Assembly (NCBI GenBank): GCA_001642415.1
Contig: LTDK01000065.1
Location: 1 to 64,000 of the forward strand
DNA length: 64,000 nucleotides
Source of the DNA: Nematocida ironsii
Taxonomy: Eukaryota; Microsporidia
Direction of reading: 5' to 3'
Both the position numbers and the translations under genes were made by a program. Below are positions 25,818-35,330 of this stretch, piece by piece; within the stretch, counting starts at the first letter, position 1, and the number at the start of each line of letters is the position of its first letter. The notes under the pieces are model-generated. The model did not search any database. It saw nothing but the letters and a program-made list of their open reading frames with translations, and had not been told where the DNA came from.

Positions 25818-28100
25818 TTATTCAATGTTTTCAAAGTCAACTAGCGAGGCTTTCATACTTGAGTCTATGGACGGATCCTCTGCCCCTTCTCCATGCTCGC
25901 CTTTTGGTGCACCTCCAGTGATTTGCCTGGTTTCTCCCCAGGAGAAATCATCAAAGTGCCAGAAAGCATAGATTGGAAGAACAAAGTTCCATATAGGCAA
26001 AGAGCACAGATAGATAATAAGCCAGACAAAGTAGAAAAGATTGAAATTTGTAAAGAAAATTAGTAAGGATGGCAGTCCAAGGATGCAGAAAAGAAGAAAT
26101 AGAGGAATCCAAACAGGCACCCATATAAGGGAAGAAATAACTAAAACCAGCGTAAAAACCATTGCAGCAGGCAACACCAAAGTACCGAATAGCTCTAAGA
26201 TCACCACATACTGCATTGAAAAGAAGAAAGTACCGCATAAATCCACACGAAGCAACTCAAACAGATTATGTATTGTGGAGTTAATCCATCTTCGTCTTTG
26301 ACTTAGAAGAACTGAAAAGTTGTCTGGAACAATAGTATCACACAGCGCGCTGGGAACAAAGACAAGCTTCTTCTTTGGATAGTTTTTGAGAAGAAGCGTT
26401 GTTAAGTATCTGTCCTCTCCTAGGAGCAGTAGATTCTTCTCATGGAGTGTCTTTGTTTCATCACTGCCATACGCATGCAGAACTGTTGGAGAAACAAGAA
26501 TGGGCGTGCACCCGTTCTTTCTCTCAAGCTTCAGTCTGTACATGCAAAAGCATCCAGGAAGACACGTCACATTGCCGAAAACACTTTCAAATCCCTTTGC
26601 TAGGTGGTGACTTACATAGTACTCAAACACCTGTATTGCAGTAACCCAAGAATCAAACTTGTTTGATATCAGAGTTTCTCCGCATATTCCCATGATAGAC
26701 TTATCACTCTGCATTGTTCTGGCCATTATTCTAACGGCCCCCTGCCTAACCGTTGTGTCGGCATCCACCATAAGAATAGCCCCAAACTCGTCAGGTGCAA
26801 TCCGAGATAGTGCCTTTATTTTCTTGTATAAGTCAAGATCAAGCTGTGTTAGCCGTGTTCTGTACAGCACGTGGTGGAAAAAGCTCATTATAACCATTTG
26901 GCTGTCTCTCTTCCCTCGGTTCTCTGTCTTCAGGATGAGAATGATATCCGAAGTGATCACACCGTGCTTAGTCTCCACAGAATAGGTTCCTGGATGCACC
27001 TCTGCATGGTTTAGCTTTTTAGCACCCGCTGCGATGGAAATGTACTGCTTTGCTGTGGTGGGCATGCCAGCGGTTGCACTTCCGTTTTTGGGTGTAATAA
27101 GAGACTTAAGAATTTCTGGCGTGGATGCATCATTCCCTGCGCCCGTTATAAACCCATCGGCAACAACAATAATAAGCTTTTTATCATACTCCTGCATGCA
27201 CAGACTGTCTAGCGTGGATTTAAGACCCTCCCTTCCCTCAGAGTAGCAAGTGGTCATCAGAATCACCGGAAGCACATCTGTGTTCTTTCTAACCAACTGC
27301 CAAGTATTTATCTTCATATACAGTGAATATATTGCTGCTAGGAAAAATCTAATCAGAACAAGGCCAAGCACTGCAAGCGCAGATAAGTACAGAAAAGAAT
27401 AGGTCAGCTGGCATCCAGTCGACTGAAGAGCAAGTTCGCCTGCATAGCACAGCTCTTTAAAGCACTGCAGCTCTTTTGGAGAAAGGCCCTCACTCGCTCT
27501 GGTTGCATCAACACTTCCGCTCAGTATATCTAGCTTATCCGGAAGATTTATGCTTTTTGAATCATATACGCCAGAGCCTATTACAGTAAGCTCGTTTCTA
27601 AGCACAGAAGACCACGTGTAGTGCACAGGCGCCACTTCTGCGTAGTCATGCAGATTCAGACCCCCTGCTTTGCCTGGGGAGTACCCCGGAAATGCCTGCG
27701 TGCAGCTTGGTGCATTAATTTTAAACATAGAAGAAATGTCACTCCCAGAGTACTTCTCCATCTTATCCCCAGAGTCCACGCGGAATATCTTTCCACGGGC
27801 CGCAAACCAAGGATAAGTGCTTATTTCATTCATTGTTTCCATGGTATAGGTCAGCTGTGGTTTGCAGACAAGCATGGTCAGCCCATATGTGATAAAGGAC
27901 AGGAACATACATGCCAGAGCAATAAGCCAGCACAGCGCCACTTTCTCTCTCCACGCACTTTGCATCTCTTTAGACTTCATTCCAAATATTCCCAGAATGA
28001 AAGATGGAATAAAGGATGTGCACACTTTTGTAAACTGCTGCCATACGGTTTTCTTGGGAAGAAGTACCACCTGATTCTCCTCGGCTCTTACTTCATTCAT
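25818..28100 (-). CDS. Chitin synthase
   Basis: The processive GT2 chitin synthase core is complete: donor-site region near MTTCYSEGREG, MVDADTTV (about residue 443), the block CMYRLKLE, GEDRYLTTLLL (about 560) and the product-binding QRRRW (about 600). Two or three membrane helices precede the catalytic domain (residues about 50-80 and 235-260) and a bundle of about five follows (from residue 620). It polymerises UDP-GlcNAc into chitin at the membrane, needed for the inner spore wall. At 760 residues it lacks long N-terminal extensions found in many fungal classes; the motif set looks closest to the class IV type, which is a judgement by eye. It starts 214 bp from the divergent TSR1 gene. 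Confidence 0.94.
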   Translation of the reverse strand: MNEVRAEENQVVLLPKKTVWQQFTKVCTSFIPSFILGIFGMKSKEMQSAWREKVALCWLIALACMFLSFITYGLTMLVCKPQLTYTMETMNEISTYPWFAARGKIFRVDSGDKMEKYSGSDISSMFKINAPSCTQAFPGYSPGKAGGLNLHDYAEVAPVHYTWSSVLRNELTVIGSGVYDSKSINLPDKLDILSGSVDATRASEGLSPKELQCFKELCYAGELALQSTGCQLTYSFLYLSALAVLGLVLIRFFLAAIYSLYMKINTWQLVRKNTDVLPVILMTTCYSEGREGLKSTLDSLCMQEYDKKLIIVVADGFITGAGNDASTPEILKSLITPKNGSATAGMPTTAKQYISIAAGAKKLNHAEVHPGTYSVETKHGVITSDIILILKTENRGKRDSQMVIMSFFHHVLYRTRLTQLDLDLYKKIKALSRIAPDEFGAILMVDADTTVRQGAVRIMARTMQSDKSIMGICGETLISNKFDSWVTAIQVFEYYVSHHLAKGFESVFGNVTCLPGCFCMYRLKLERKNGCTPILVSPTVLHAYGSDETKTLHEKNLLLLGEDRYLTTLLLKNYPKKKLVFVPSALCDTIVPDNFSVLLSQRRRWINSTIHNLFELLRVDLCGTFFFSMQYVVILELFGTLVLPAAMVFTLVLVISSLIWVPVWIPLFLLFCILGLPSLLIFFTNFNLFYFVWLIIYLCSLPIWNFVLPIYAFWHFDDFSWGETRQITGGAPKGEHGEGAEDPSIDSSMKASLVDFENIE

Positions 28101-28224
28101 ATACCAAACAAACAGAAAAGAGATTGAATAGAATCTGAATTAGAGTTATATTTGTTATGAAATTAATTGCGACTTAATAATGATGTTTTTATATAAAATA
28201 AACACACCCCACAACAGACTTATG

Positions 28225-28236
28225 ATAGCCCGAAAC
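28225..28236. promoter_or_regulatory. Variant motif ATAGCCCGAAAC
   Basis: It lies between the divergent chitin synthase and TSR1 genes, 79 bp before the TSR1 ATG and 125 bp before the chitin synthase ATG. Confidence 0.4.
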
Positions 28237-28314
28237 TCTAATGGTCTACATCCGTTGTTGGGCAGTGGAAAGCGCCAAGTTATATTAGAATAGTTCGCTG
28301 GAAAAATTTTCAGA

Positions 28315-30141
28315 ATGGCAACACATAAACTATCACCAGGCCTAAAGGGACTAACACAGAAGGAAAGAGCCACAAGCGGGCTTGTTTCAACCGTAATGAT
28401 TACTGCGCTGGGCACTCGCATTAGTGCAGAGGATGCTCTTCCGTCTATTCTCTCTTCTTTCCGAAAGAGCGAAGAAGGGGAAAGAGTAATAAACACTGAA
28501 AAAATGCATTTGGGACATAGAGTCGTGTGTAAGAAAGGCATTTTTACATTCTTTGTAAACAGCCCCGACTCAAGCATGCAAATGAAAAATAAAATGCATG
28601 GGGCAGACATAAACATCATTCTTGTGGATAAGAAAATGAATGACGAAATAAGCGACTTAATATCACAGACAAAGCAGGACAATCTTGTATTTTTGTCCTG
28701 TATAAGAGACACACCAGCAGAAATAAAAAAAGAGGTAAAGAAGACGTTTGGAAAGACAAAAGTATACACGTTAAATGAAATAGCACGTGTGCTGCAAAAC
28801 AAAACCGTTTTGAACAGAAAGAGATACAGTCGTCCCCACTTCTTCCCAGATACAATACAGCGAGTAGGAGAGCGAATGTTCAAAATCACAGGGGCAGTAG
28901 ACAAGGGCTTTGTTTCACGGCAGGTCTTAATTAACGGGGGTATAACAGGAAAGATCCAGGAAATTTCGGTTAATGGAAAGCCTCTTGACATTTCAAGCTT
29001 GGCAGTGCTTACAAGGGAGGAAATATATCAGAAAAAGAAAGACCAGGAAGAGGAAATGACCGATCTTCTGTCAACTCTGAAGATAACCGAAAACCAGATA
29101 AATGACCAGCCGGAATATTCAGACGACTCGATTGGGTGCATTAATGTAGAAGAAACTCAAGAAGAGGAAGAAGATAGTGAGGAAATGAGCGAAAACTACT
29201 CAGATTTAGAAGGAGAGGAAGAGGAAGGCTCGTGTGAGATAGACTCAGACGATCTTGCTGGATATAGTGCACTGGAAAAGGAGAATATTAAAAAAGAGCT
29301 TGTGCACAAGTACAAAGACTTCAAAGGATTCAGGACAATTAACATGGGACTGCATAAGAAGGCCAATGAAAAAGAAAATGAAAGCTTAAGAGTGTTTAGA
29401 TCACAGAATCTTCCAGAATACTACCAAAGACTTAGCTTCATTGGATCCGAGCGCGTTAGAAGAAAACTGCTTTCAAAGAAAAGCCCTGTGCCAGTGAGCA
29501 CTCCACTTGAAATTGTTCTTGAAATAAGCGAAAAGCACATGCCAGCGTTTGCAGATGCAGTTGAGTCTAGATTCTTATCTGTCCATGGGTTGTTTGATTA
29601 TGAAGGAGCAATGACAATATGCGCACTTTCATTCCAGACAAAAGAGGCTATTAGCATATATGACAGCAGCCTATCCTTTGATTATGGATTTATGTGCACC
29701 ACTCCCTCTTCCTGTGTTTTAGGAAACGGCACCGAAATAGTCAAGTGTAAGACCGAGGGAACAACTGGAACGGCATGCTTCCTTGGTCCTTTGATTCTTA
29801 CAGATGACAAGATAGCCATCTACAAAGAAGGCCGGTGTGTAGGAAGCGCGGTGTATGCAACAAGAAAAGACCCCATTCTCATTAGAACAGTAGTGTTTAA
29901 AGGAATACCTGCAAAGATACTGAGAAGATCCTGTGTTGTCAGCAAAATGTTCCACTCCAGAGAAGAAGTGAACTATTTCAAAGGAATTAAGCTATACTCT
30001 AGTCTAAAAAAGGAAGGCCACATTAAAAGAGCCCTAGGTGAAAACGGCCTAATGAAGTGCTACTTCTTCCCTCCAGTTAAGCACGGAGAGAAGATATATA
30101 TGGAGCTGGCTAGAAGAGTGTTTATCACCCCAGATAAGTAA
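28315..30141 (+). CDS. TSR1: Ribosome biogenesis protein Tsr1
   Basis: The 608-residue protein has the Bms1/Tsr1 architecture: an N-terminal GTPase-like domain without a P-loop (which separates Tsr1 from Bms1), an acidic stretch rich in Glu/Ser at about residues 275-320, the segment HKYKDFKGFRTI typical of Tsr1, and a C-terminal beta-barrel domain with KCYFFPPVKHGEKIYMELARRVF near the end. Tsr1 binds pre-40S particles late in maturation and blocks early joining of other factors. It is shorter than the yeast protein (about 790 residues), as usual for microsporidia. An AAAATTTT element lies 6-14 bp before the ATG. Confidence 0.9.
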   Translation: MATHKLSPGLKGLTQKERATSGLVSTVMITALGTRISAEDALPSILSSFRKSEEGERVINTEKMHLGHRVVCKKGIFTFFVNSPDSSMQMKNKMHGADINIILVDKKMNDEISDLISQTKQDNLVFLSCIRDTPAEIKKEVKKTFGKTKVYTLNEIARVLQNKTVLNRKRYSRPHFFPDTIQRVGERMFKITGAVDKGFVSRQVLINGGITGKIQEISVNGKPLDISSLAVLTREEIYQKKKDQEEEMTDLLSTLKITENQINDQPEYSDDSIGCINVEETQEEEEDSEEMSENYSDLEGEEEEGSCEIDSDDLAGYSALEKENIKKELVHKYKDFKGFRTINMGLHKKANEKENESLRVFRSQNLPEYYQRLSFIGSERVRRKLLSKKSPVPVSTPLEIVLEISEKHMPAFADAVESRFLSVHGLFDYEGAMTICALSFQTKEAISIYDSSLSFDYGFMCTTPSSCVLGNGTEIVKCKTEGTTGTACFLGPLILTDDKIAIYKEGRCVGSAVYATRKDPILIRTVVFKGIPAKILRRSCVVSKMFHSREEVNYFKGIKLYSSLKKEGHIKRALGENGLMKCYFFPPVKHGEKIYMELARRVFITPDK

Positions 30142-30501
30142 ACAAAAATGCGAACAGAATAGAAAAGCACTGCCTATTATTAAAATAAAACAGCTCTTAC
30201 TTACTTTTCCTATAATATGCAAAAACATTATATACACATTGTTAAATCATTTAAACTCTAAACTGGCACTTGAAATTTTATATATTTCCAGTTATATTGT
30301 GTTTATTTATACACAAAGAAGTCAACTATGCATAATTTTCAGTAAAACTCAATAAATAATTGCTATATCTTTTTAAACTTAAAATTAAGTAAAAACAACC
30401 AGAATAAATAGTTTATTTCTGGGCTTTGAATGGTTTTTTAGGCTATGCTCCCGGTTAGTATAATACTCAAGAGTGCTGCACATTCCGTCTGTGTGCCTTG
30501 G
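30142..30501. other. Intergenic between convergent TSR1 and HDAC
   Basis: AT-rich, 360 bp. No gene is seen. A GC-richer patch at 30440-30500 superficially looks like a tRNA D-arm but lacks a T-arm. Confidence 0.45.
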
Positions 30502-31611
30502 CTATGCCTTTTTTCCTTCTGATGCTTCCTCCTGCTCTGATAGCACCTCTTTAACTAATGATATAATTCTTTCTAAGTTATCTTTTGAGTTTTTATTCAC
30601 ATACTCACACTCTAGATTAATGTACAGTTCGGCATCCTCACCTAAATACTCTGAGTGCGGATTTGGCGGGATTTTGTTATCTACCTCCACGCCACAGAGT
30701 ATTGCAGTTTCTGATGCCCAGCACCGAGATACGTGCTTAGGTTTGTATCCTCCTCCGCCCACGACAAGCATAGGAATGTTGAAGTCACGAACATATCTAA
30801 CACACTCACTGTGCCCCTTAATGCTTAGCCCAAAGCACCCTATTCGATCAGCTGCAAGCGAGTCAGATCCGCACTGCATCAAGATTGCCTCTGGACCAAA
30901 AGACTCTATGCACATCTTTACCACATTCTTAAATACATAGTGGTATGACTCATCGTCTATGCCAAAATCAAGAGGCACATTGACAGCACACCCGCGGCCC
31001 GCACCTCTTCCTGTGCAGCATATGTTTCCAGTGCCTGGGAAAAATCTGTCTCCGTACTTGTGAAAAGAAAGCGTGAGAACCCTATCCGTGTGATAGAATG
31101 CCTCCTCCACACCATCTCCATGATGTATGTCTATATCTATATACATAACCTTTCTGTGCTTTTTAAGCAGCTCTTGAATTGCCAGCACAATATCATTTGT
31201 GTAGCAAAAGCCACTTGGCCCTGCTTTCTTCGCATGGTGCAGGCCGCCAGACCAGTTTATTGCTATATCATATTGGCTTTGGTTTAGTACCCGGGCCGCT
31301 TGAAGTGACCCCCCGGAGTACAGAGCGCACATTTCTCCAATGCCCTCAAAATACGGACAGTCATCTGTGATCCGATCGCAGGGCACATCAGACCCCTCAG
31401 AAATAAGCGAGCTTATATACTCCTCTGTGTGATACTGCTGCATTTCCATCTTTGTTGCTGGCTTTATTGCAAATATGTCCATGTATTTCTGCAGGCCGTA
31501 TGCAAATACAATCGAGTTGGTCACTGCAATTCTGTGCGGCTTCATAGGATGCGAGGCCCCGTAGTGAAAGCTGCCCGAGTCTGGGCTATAAAAATATGCT
31601 ATCCGCCTCAT
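30502..31611 (-). CDS. Class I histone deacetylase (Rpd3/Hos2/HDAC3 type)
   Basis: All zinc-dependent deacetylase motifs are present: YFYSPDSGSFHYGASHPMKP at the N-terminus, the charge-relay histidines in NWSGGLHHAKK, the zinc ligands in DIDIHHGDG and later the aspartate near QCGSDSLAADRIG, and the catalytic tyrosine in VGGGGY. The N-terminal FHYGA.HPMKPHR form resembles HDAC3/Hos2 somewhat more than Rpd3. At 369 residues it is almost only the catalytic domain, without the C-terminal tail of larger homologues. It removes acetyl groups from histone tails, normally inside a corepressor complex. The start was set at ATG 31611; the codon further upstream is TTG. Confidence 0.94.
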   Translation of the reverse strand: MRRIAYFYSPDSGSFHYGASHPMKPHRIAVTNSIVFAYGLQKYMDIFAIKPATKMEMQQYHTEEYISSLISEGSDVPCDRITDDCPYFEGIGEMCALYSGGSLQAARVLNQSQYDIAINWSGGLHHAKKAGPSGFCYTNDIVLAIQELLKKHRKVMYIDIDIHHGDGVEEAFYHTDRVLTLSFHKYGDRFFPGTGNICCTGRGAGRGCAVNVPLDFGIDDESYHYVFKNVVKMCIESFGPEAILMQCGSDSLAADRIGCFGLSIKGHSECVRYVRDFNIPMLVVGGGGYKPKHVSRCWASETAILCGVEVDNKIPPNPHSEYLGEDAELYINLECEYVNKNSKDNLERIISLVKEVLSEQEEASEGKKA

Positions 31612-31628
31612 AAAATTTTTCAAGATTT
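31612..31628. promoter_or_regulatory. 17-bp bidirectional promoter between HDAC and SMC3
   Basis: Only 17 bp separate the two divergent ATGs. They contain AAAATTTTT directly beside the HDAC start and AAGATTT beside the SMC3 start. Both core promoters must overlap this segment or lie within coding sequence. Confidence 0.65.
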
Positions 31629-34424
31629 ATGAGAATAAGTAGAATAGCCCTTTTTAACTTCAAAAGCTTTTTTGAAGAAACCCGAATCGACTGTGTGTCT
31701 GAGGGCATAAACATACTCATAGGGAAGAATGGAACAGGAAAGTCAAGCATTTTGAGCGCAATCCGGTTTGTTATTGATGCACACCAGAGAGTCGGGCCTT
31801 TAGAAAGAAGAATATTTGTAAATGAAAACAGCAGCGAGCTAATGGCATACGTAGAAATAGAATTCTCAAATAGCAACAAAGCCTTTCCAGCCGGAGAACA
31901 TGTGATTATAAGACGAACAATTACCCAGAAATCTGATGAGTACACAGTAGATGGCCGCAGTGTGTCCAGGGAAGAGATGATATCCCTATACGAAACAGCT
32001 GGAATTTCAAAGACCATGCCGTACTTTGTCGTGGAGCAGGGTAAAATAGGAGAGCTTGCCCAGATGAACGGCCGTGCACGAATGCATCTTATCCGGGAGC
32101 TTGCAGGGTCTACTGTATATGAAAAGGACAAAGAAGAAATTCAGAAGGTTCTAAATGAGTCAGAGACAATTGGGCAGAGAATAGAAGAGCTGGTGAAGAC
32201 TATTGAGAGAAGAGTTGAGGCAATAAAAACAGACAAGCTACGCGCAGAAAAAAGGAATGAAATGGAAAAAACAAAGGAAATACTGATCCACGAGATTTAC
32301 AAGAGAGAGCTAAATAAAATAAGAATAAAGCTAGAGTCGTTGATCACCGAAGAAACCAGCCAAATGGAAGACACAAATGATCTAACAGAGGATGCTCTCA
32401 GAATGCAGTTGGAGGAGCTACTGGCATCTATTCATGCTATTGTAATTGATCCTTCACTAGAAAATCAGATCATGCCTAATGCAAATTCACTAGACACTTT
32501 GCAGAAAAAAAGAGAGGAGCTGGAGGCCTTTTTAAAGGAGCAAGAAAGAACAGCAAGTATACTGCATACAGAAATAAAGCGCCTAGAGCGGATTCAGGAA
32601 AGTAGTAAGACAATCCTTCCAGAAATTAACATATTGCGCATGCGAGGGCCCCAGGCAGTGGCCAAAAAGCTCAATGAACTAAAAAGCATGAAAGAGCAGG
32701 ATGTTTTATCAAGCTCCCAAAATAAAGAAGACCTTTTAGAAAGAAAGAGAGCCATCTGGAAGAAAGAGAAAGAGCACAGTAAAAAGATGAAGACCATCGA
32801 ATATGAAATGAAAGAGGCTGAGCGAGCATTTTTGTCTTCACAAAGAGCCTTCTCTCTGGGAGATGAAGTGCGGAATATCAAGGGTGTTATTGGATATGTT
32901 TATGACTTAGTGACCATTCCAAAAGAAATACTTTTTGCAGTTTCAAGTGCTCTTCCGAACTATTTGACTACTATTGTTACGGAAAGCATTGAGGATGCAA
33001 TTAGCCTTGTACGAACCCACCATATAGAACAGCGCGTAATATCTATTCAGGCCACATCTAATAGCACACATAAACCTGCTGTTCCCCTTCCTTCTCTTGC
33101 TCAGTATATATCCTCATCTGAAAAGCACGCATCGCTAGTTGATAGGCTTTTTGGTCGGATCTATTTTGTGTCAGACTTTGAGACCGCAAGGGCTGCATCA
33201 AAGCTACATCGGGTGGCTATAATAACTGCTGCTGGCGAGTACTTTGGGTCCTCAGGAACCATCACGGGAGGAAATGACAAGTCTTCATATCTTTTTAAGG
33301 CATATACAGCAGATAAAGCAAGGTACAGGAGCATTTTAGAGGAAAACGCAGAGATACAAGCACAGAAGAGAAAAATCTCTGAGGAGTATAATAGAACCAC
33401 GCCAGAGAGTGCGCTAAGTGCTCCTGGGTATTTTGAAGACGCGATATTTCTTTTAGAAAATGAAGCAAGTGATATAGAAGTAGAGCTTCTGCAAAAGAAA
33501 ACAGACTTAGAAAGAATCTCAGCACAGGACACGCAAAAAGAGATAGAAAATTGCTACAAACTAGAAGCAGCTATTAAAAAGCACAGAGAAAGAGCATCTC
33601 TGGAAGAAGCTGCCCAGATGATAGAGCAGAGGCTGTATAAGTGTGCAGGATCCCCTGAGTGGAAGGAAAGAGCAGCTGAGAAGTTACGGCTAGAAAGCAA
33701 GTTTAGAAGAATTCAGAAAAGGATTCTTTCTTTGAACGTAGAAAGCAGAGAGGAAATAGCAGTAAATAACATCACAATAGACATACAGCGCTCTTCTAAG
33801 GAAGAACTAGTCCAAGCACTTTCTATTATTAAGAAAGACCTATCTGAAAGTGTTTCTTTATCAGAAGGATCGGATACTGTTCTGCACGACTATAACAAGA
33901 CACTTGCCAAGCTAGAAGAGCTCTCGCACGCAAAAGAGAAAATTCTTGAAATGCAGGCCCATCTGGAAGCAAAAAAAGAGCAGGTTATAAACATAACAAT
34001 ATTCCAAGTAAAGTCTAATTTTGAGCACTTTTTCAGAAAGCTAACAGGAGGAACTGCTTGTATGTCAGCAGAACAGCCGGAGTCCCTTGAAATAGATGTA
34101 TCCTTTGCAGGAGAGCCCATGGTAAAGTCTGATGAGCTCAGCGGTGGTCAAAAGACAGTTATTGCACTCTGTATGATACTTGCTGTGCAAAGAATATACG
34201 AGGCCCCATTCTATCTAATGGATGAATTTGATGCAAATTTAGATACGCAGGTGCTTATGAACATCATCAACAGCCGGGTATTTGAAAACAAGCAGCTGTT
34301 CATATGCACGTTCAGAGGAGAAACACTCGGCGCAGGAAATAAGTTTTTCTGTATAAAAGACTCTTCCATATCTGACATATCGCTTGAATCCGCTCAAGAC
34401 CAGCTATGCGCATTCATGCCGTAG
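31629..34424 (+). CDS. SMC3: Cohesin subunit SMC3
   Basis: Walker A GKNGTGKS (residues 33-40) lies in an N-terminal head, and FVVEQGKIGELAQM is the SMC3-type Q-loop region. Two coiled-coil arms flank a hinge around GVIGYVYDLVTIP to GSSGTITGG. The C-terminal head has the signature LSGGQKT and Walker B YLMDEFDANLD. The head sequences (REL.G..VYE..KEE and DEFDANLD) place it with SMC3. At 931 residues it is about 270 shorter than yeast or human SMC3, and the loss is in the arms. SMC3 pairs with SMC1 in the ring that holds sister chromatids. It shares its promoter with the HDAC gene and converges with the first trefoil gene. Confidence 0.93.
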   Translation: MRISRIALFNFKSFFEETRIDCVSEGINILIGKNGTGKSSILSAIRFVIDAHQRVGPLERRIFVNENSSELMAYVEIEFSNSNKAFPAGEHVIIRRTITQKSDEYTVDGRSVSREEMISLYETAGISKTMPYFVVEQGKIGELAQMNGRARMHLIRELAGSTVYEKDKEEIQKVLNESETIGQRIEELVKTIERRVEAIKTDKLRAEKRNEMEKTKEILIHEIYKRELNKIRIKLESLITEETSQMEDTNDLTEDALRMQLEELLASIHAIVIDPSLENQIMPNANSLDTLQKKREELEAFLKEQERTASILHTEIKRLERIQESSKTILPEINILRMRGPQAVAKKLNELKSMKEQDVLSSSQNKEDLLERKRAIWKKEKEHSKKMKTIEYEMKEAERAFLSSQRAFSLGDEVRNIKGVIGYVYDLVTIPKEILFAVSSALPNYLTTIVTESIEDAISLVRTHHIEQRVISIQATSNSTHKPAVPLPSLAQYISSSEKHASLVDRLFGRIYFVSDFETARAASKLHRVAIITAAGEYFGSSGTITGGNDKSSYLFKAYTADKARYRSILEENAEIQAQKRKISEEYNRTTPESALSAPGYFEDAIFLLENEASDIEVELLQKKTDLERISAQDTQKEIENCYKLEAAIKKHRERASLEEAAQMIEQRLYKCAGSPEWKERAAEKLRLESKFRRIQKRILSLNVESREEIAVNNITIDIQRSSKEELVQALSIIKKDLSESVSLSEGSDTVLHDYNKTLAKLEELSHAKEKILEMQAHLEAKKEQVINITIFQVKSNFEHFFRKLTGGTACMSAEQPESLEIDVSFAGEPMVKSDELSGGQKTVIALCMILAVQRIYEAPFYLMDEFDANLDTQVLMNIINSRVFENKQLFICTFRGETLGAGNKFFCIKDSSISDISLESAQDQLCAFMP

Positions 34425-34646
34425 TATCATAAGGGCTGTAATGTCGTCCATTAAGTAATTATAAATTAGTATTTCTATTTTTTCTTGGCAATCTTTTATT
34501 TCGGACTATTTCAGCTAATTATAATTATTCTATGTACCTTCTCTTTCATCACTATTACCAGTAAATAATAAAATATTTCCATCTATAAATATGTTTCTTT
34601 TATGCTAATACTTTATTATATTGGGTTTTATATAAACTCAATCACT

Positions 34647-35330
34647 TTAATGCAGATAAAGCACTCCAGATTTACTTCCTACAATCAAAGTGCCAGCTGG
34701 TACCCGCGTACTGGCTGTGTACTCTGCCATATTAAAGGCGGTGCCTCCATTCTTATTTGCTTCATTTTTAGATGCCTCTTGCATGGAAAGGAACATAAAT
34801 GTTCTTAGATCGTTTGACCCATTTGAGCACTCTTGCAGACTAACCTCAAATGTGTTTATGTCCAATGAGAAACACCTCTGCCTAGAAGCAGAAACAATCT
34901 CAAAAACTGGCTTTTTCGCATTCTTTGCTATTACATTTCGAATAATCATCAAGTTAGACTTTGCTTCTTGCTCTGTTTCTATTGGAATTTCTACATTCAG
35001 GCCCTCTCCTACTGGGTTGGATTCAATAACATACTTTTTGCCTTCTACCCACGGCTCGAGCTTTATTTCTTGTGGTTCAGTCTCCTTTGTAGGAAGATCG
35101 ATATCAAAAAGATTTGCTTGTCTGGGATCCCTTACTCCAATGACCTTTCCATCCTTTATAGCTATATATAGATCTCCTGTGTACGTGGATATAAGCACTC
35201 CTTCTTTTTTATTTCCGTCTTGAATAAGATACTCAAGATCTTTGTTCGAGTCGCCCTTCTTAGAGCTCCCGCAGACCTGATAAATAAATATACATAGTGA
35301 TATAAGAATGCATGTTCGCATTTTCTGCAT
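34647..35330 (-). CDS. Secreted ricin-B-lectin-like protein 1 (227 aa)
   Basis: A signal peptide (residues about 4-21, MRTCILISLCIFIYQVCG) precedes a single beta-trefoil-like region. The best lectin signature is near the C-terminus, RCFSLDINTFEVSLQECSNG, followed by LRTFMFLSM, equivalent to the C-x-L...L..C...Q.F.W pattern of ricin-B repeats. It is the first and most diverged member of the array and lacks a clear copy of the GYLYN.G motif found in most others. The second ATG (35324) is an alternative start. A carbohydrate-binding role is inferred from the fold only. It converges with SMC3. Confidence 0.72.
   Translation of the reverse strand: MQKMRTCILISLCIFIYQVCGSSKKGDSNKDLEYLIQDGNKKEGVLISTYTGDLYIAIKDGKVIGVRDPRQANLFDIDLPTKETEPQEIKLEPWVEGKKYVIESNPVGEGLNVEIPIETEQEAKSNLMIIRNVIAKNAKKPVFEIVSASRQRCFSLDINTFEVSLQECSNGSNDLRTFMFLSMQEASKNEANKNGGTAFNMAEYTASTRVPAGTLIVGSKSGVLYLH

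Noticed and set aside
30440..30500. tRNA-like D-arm pattern GGTTAGTATAATACTC
   Set aside because: No matching anticodon stem, no T-arm (GGTTCRANNCC) and no acceptor stem could be found.
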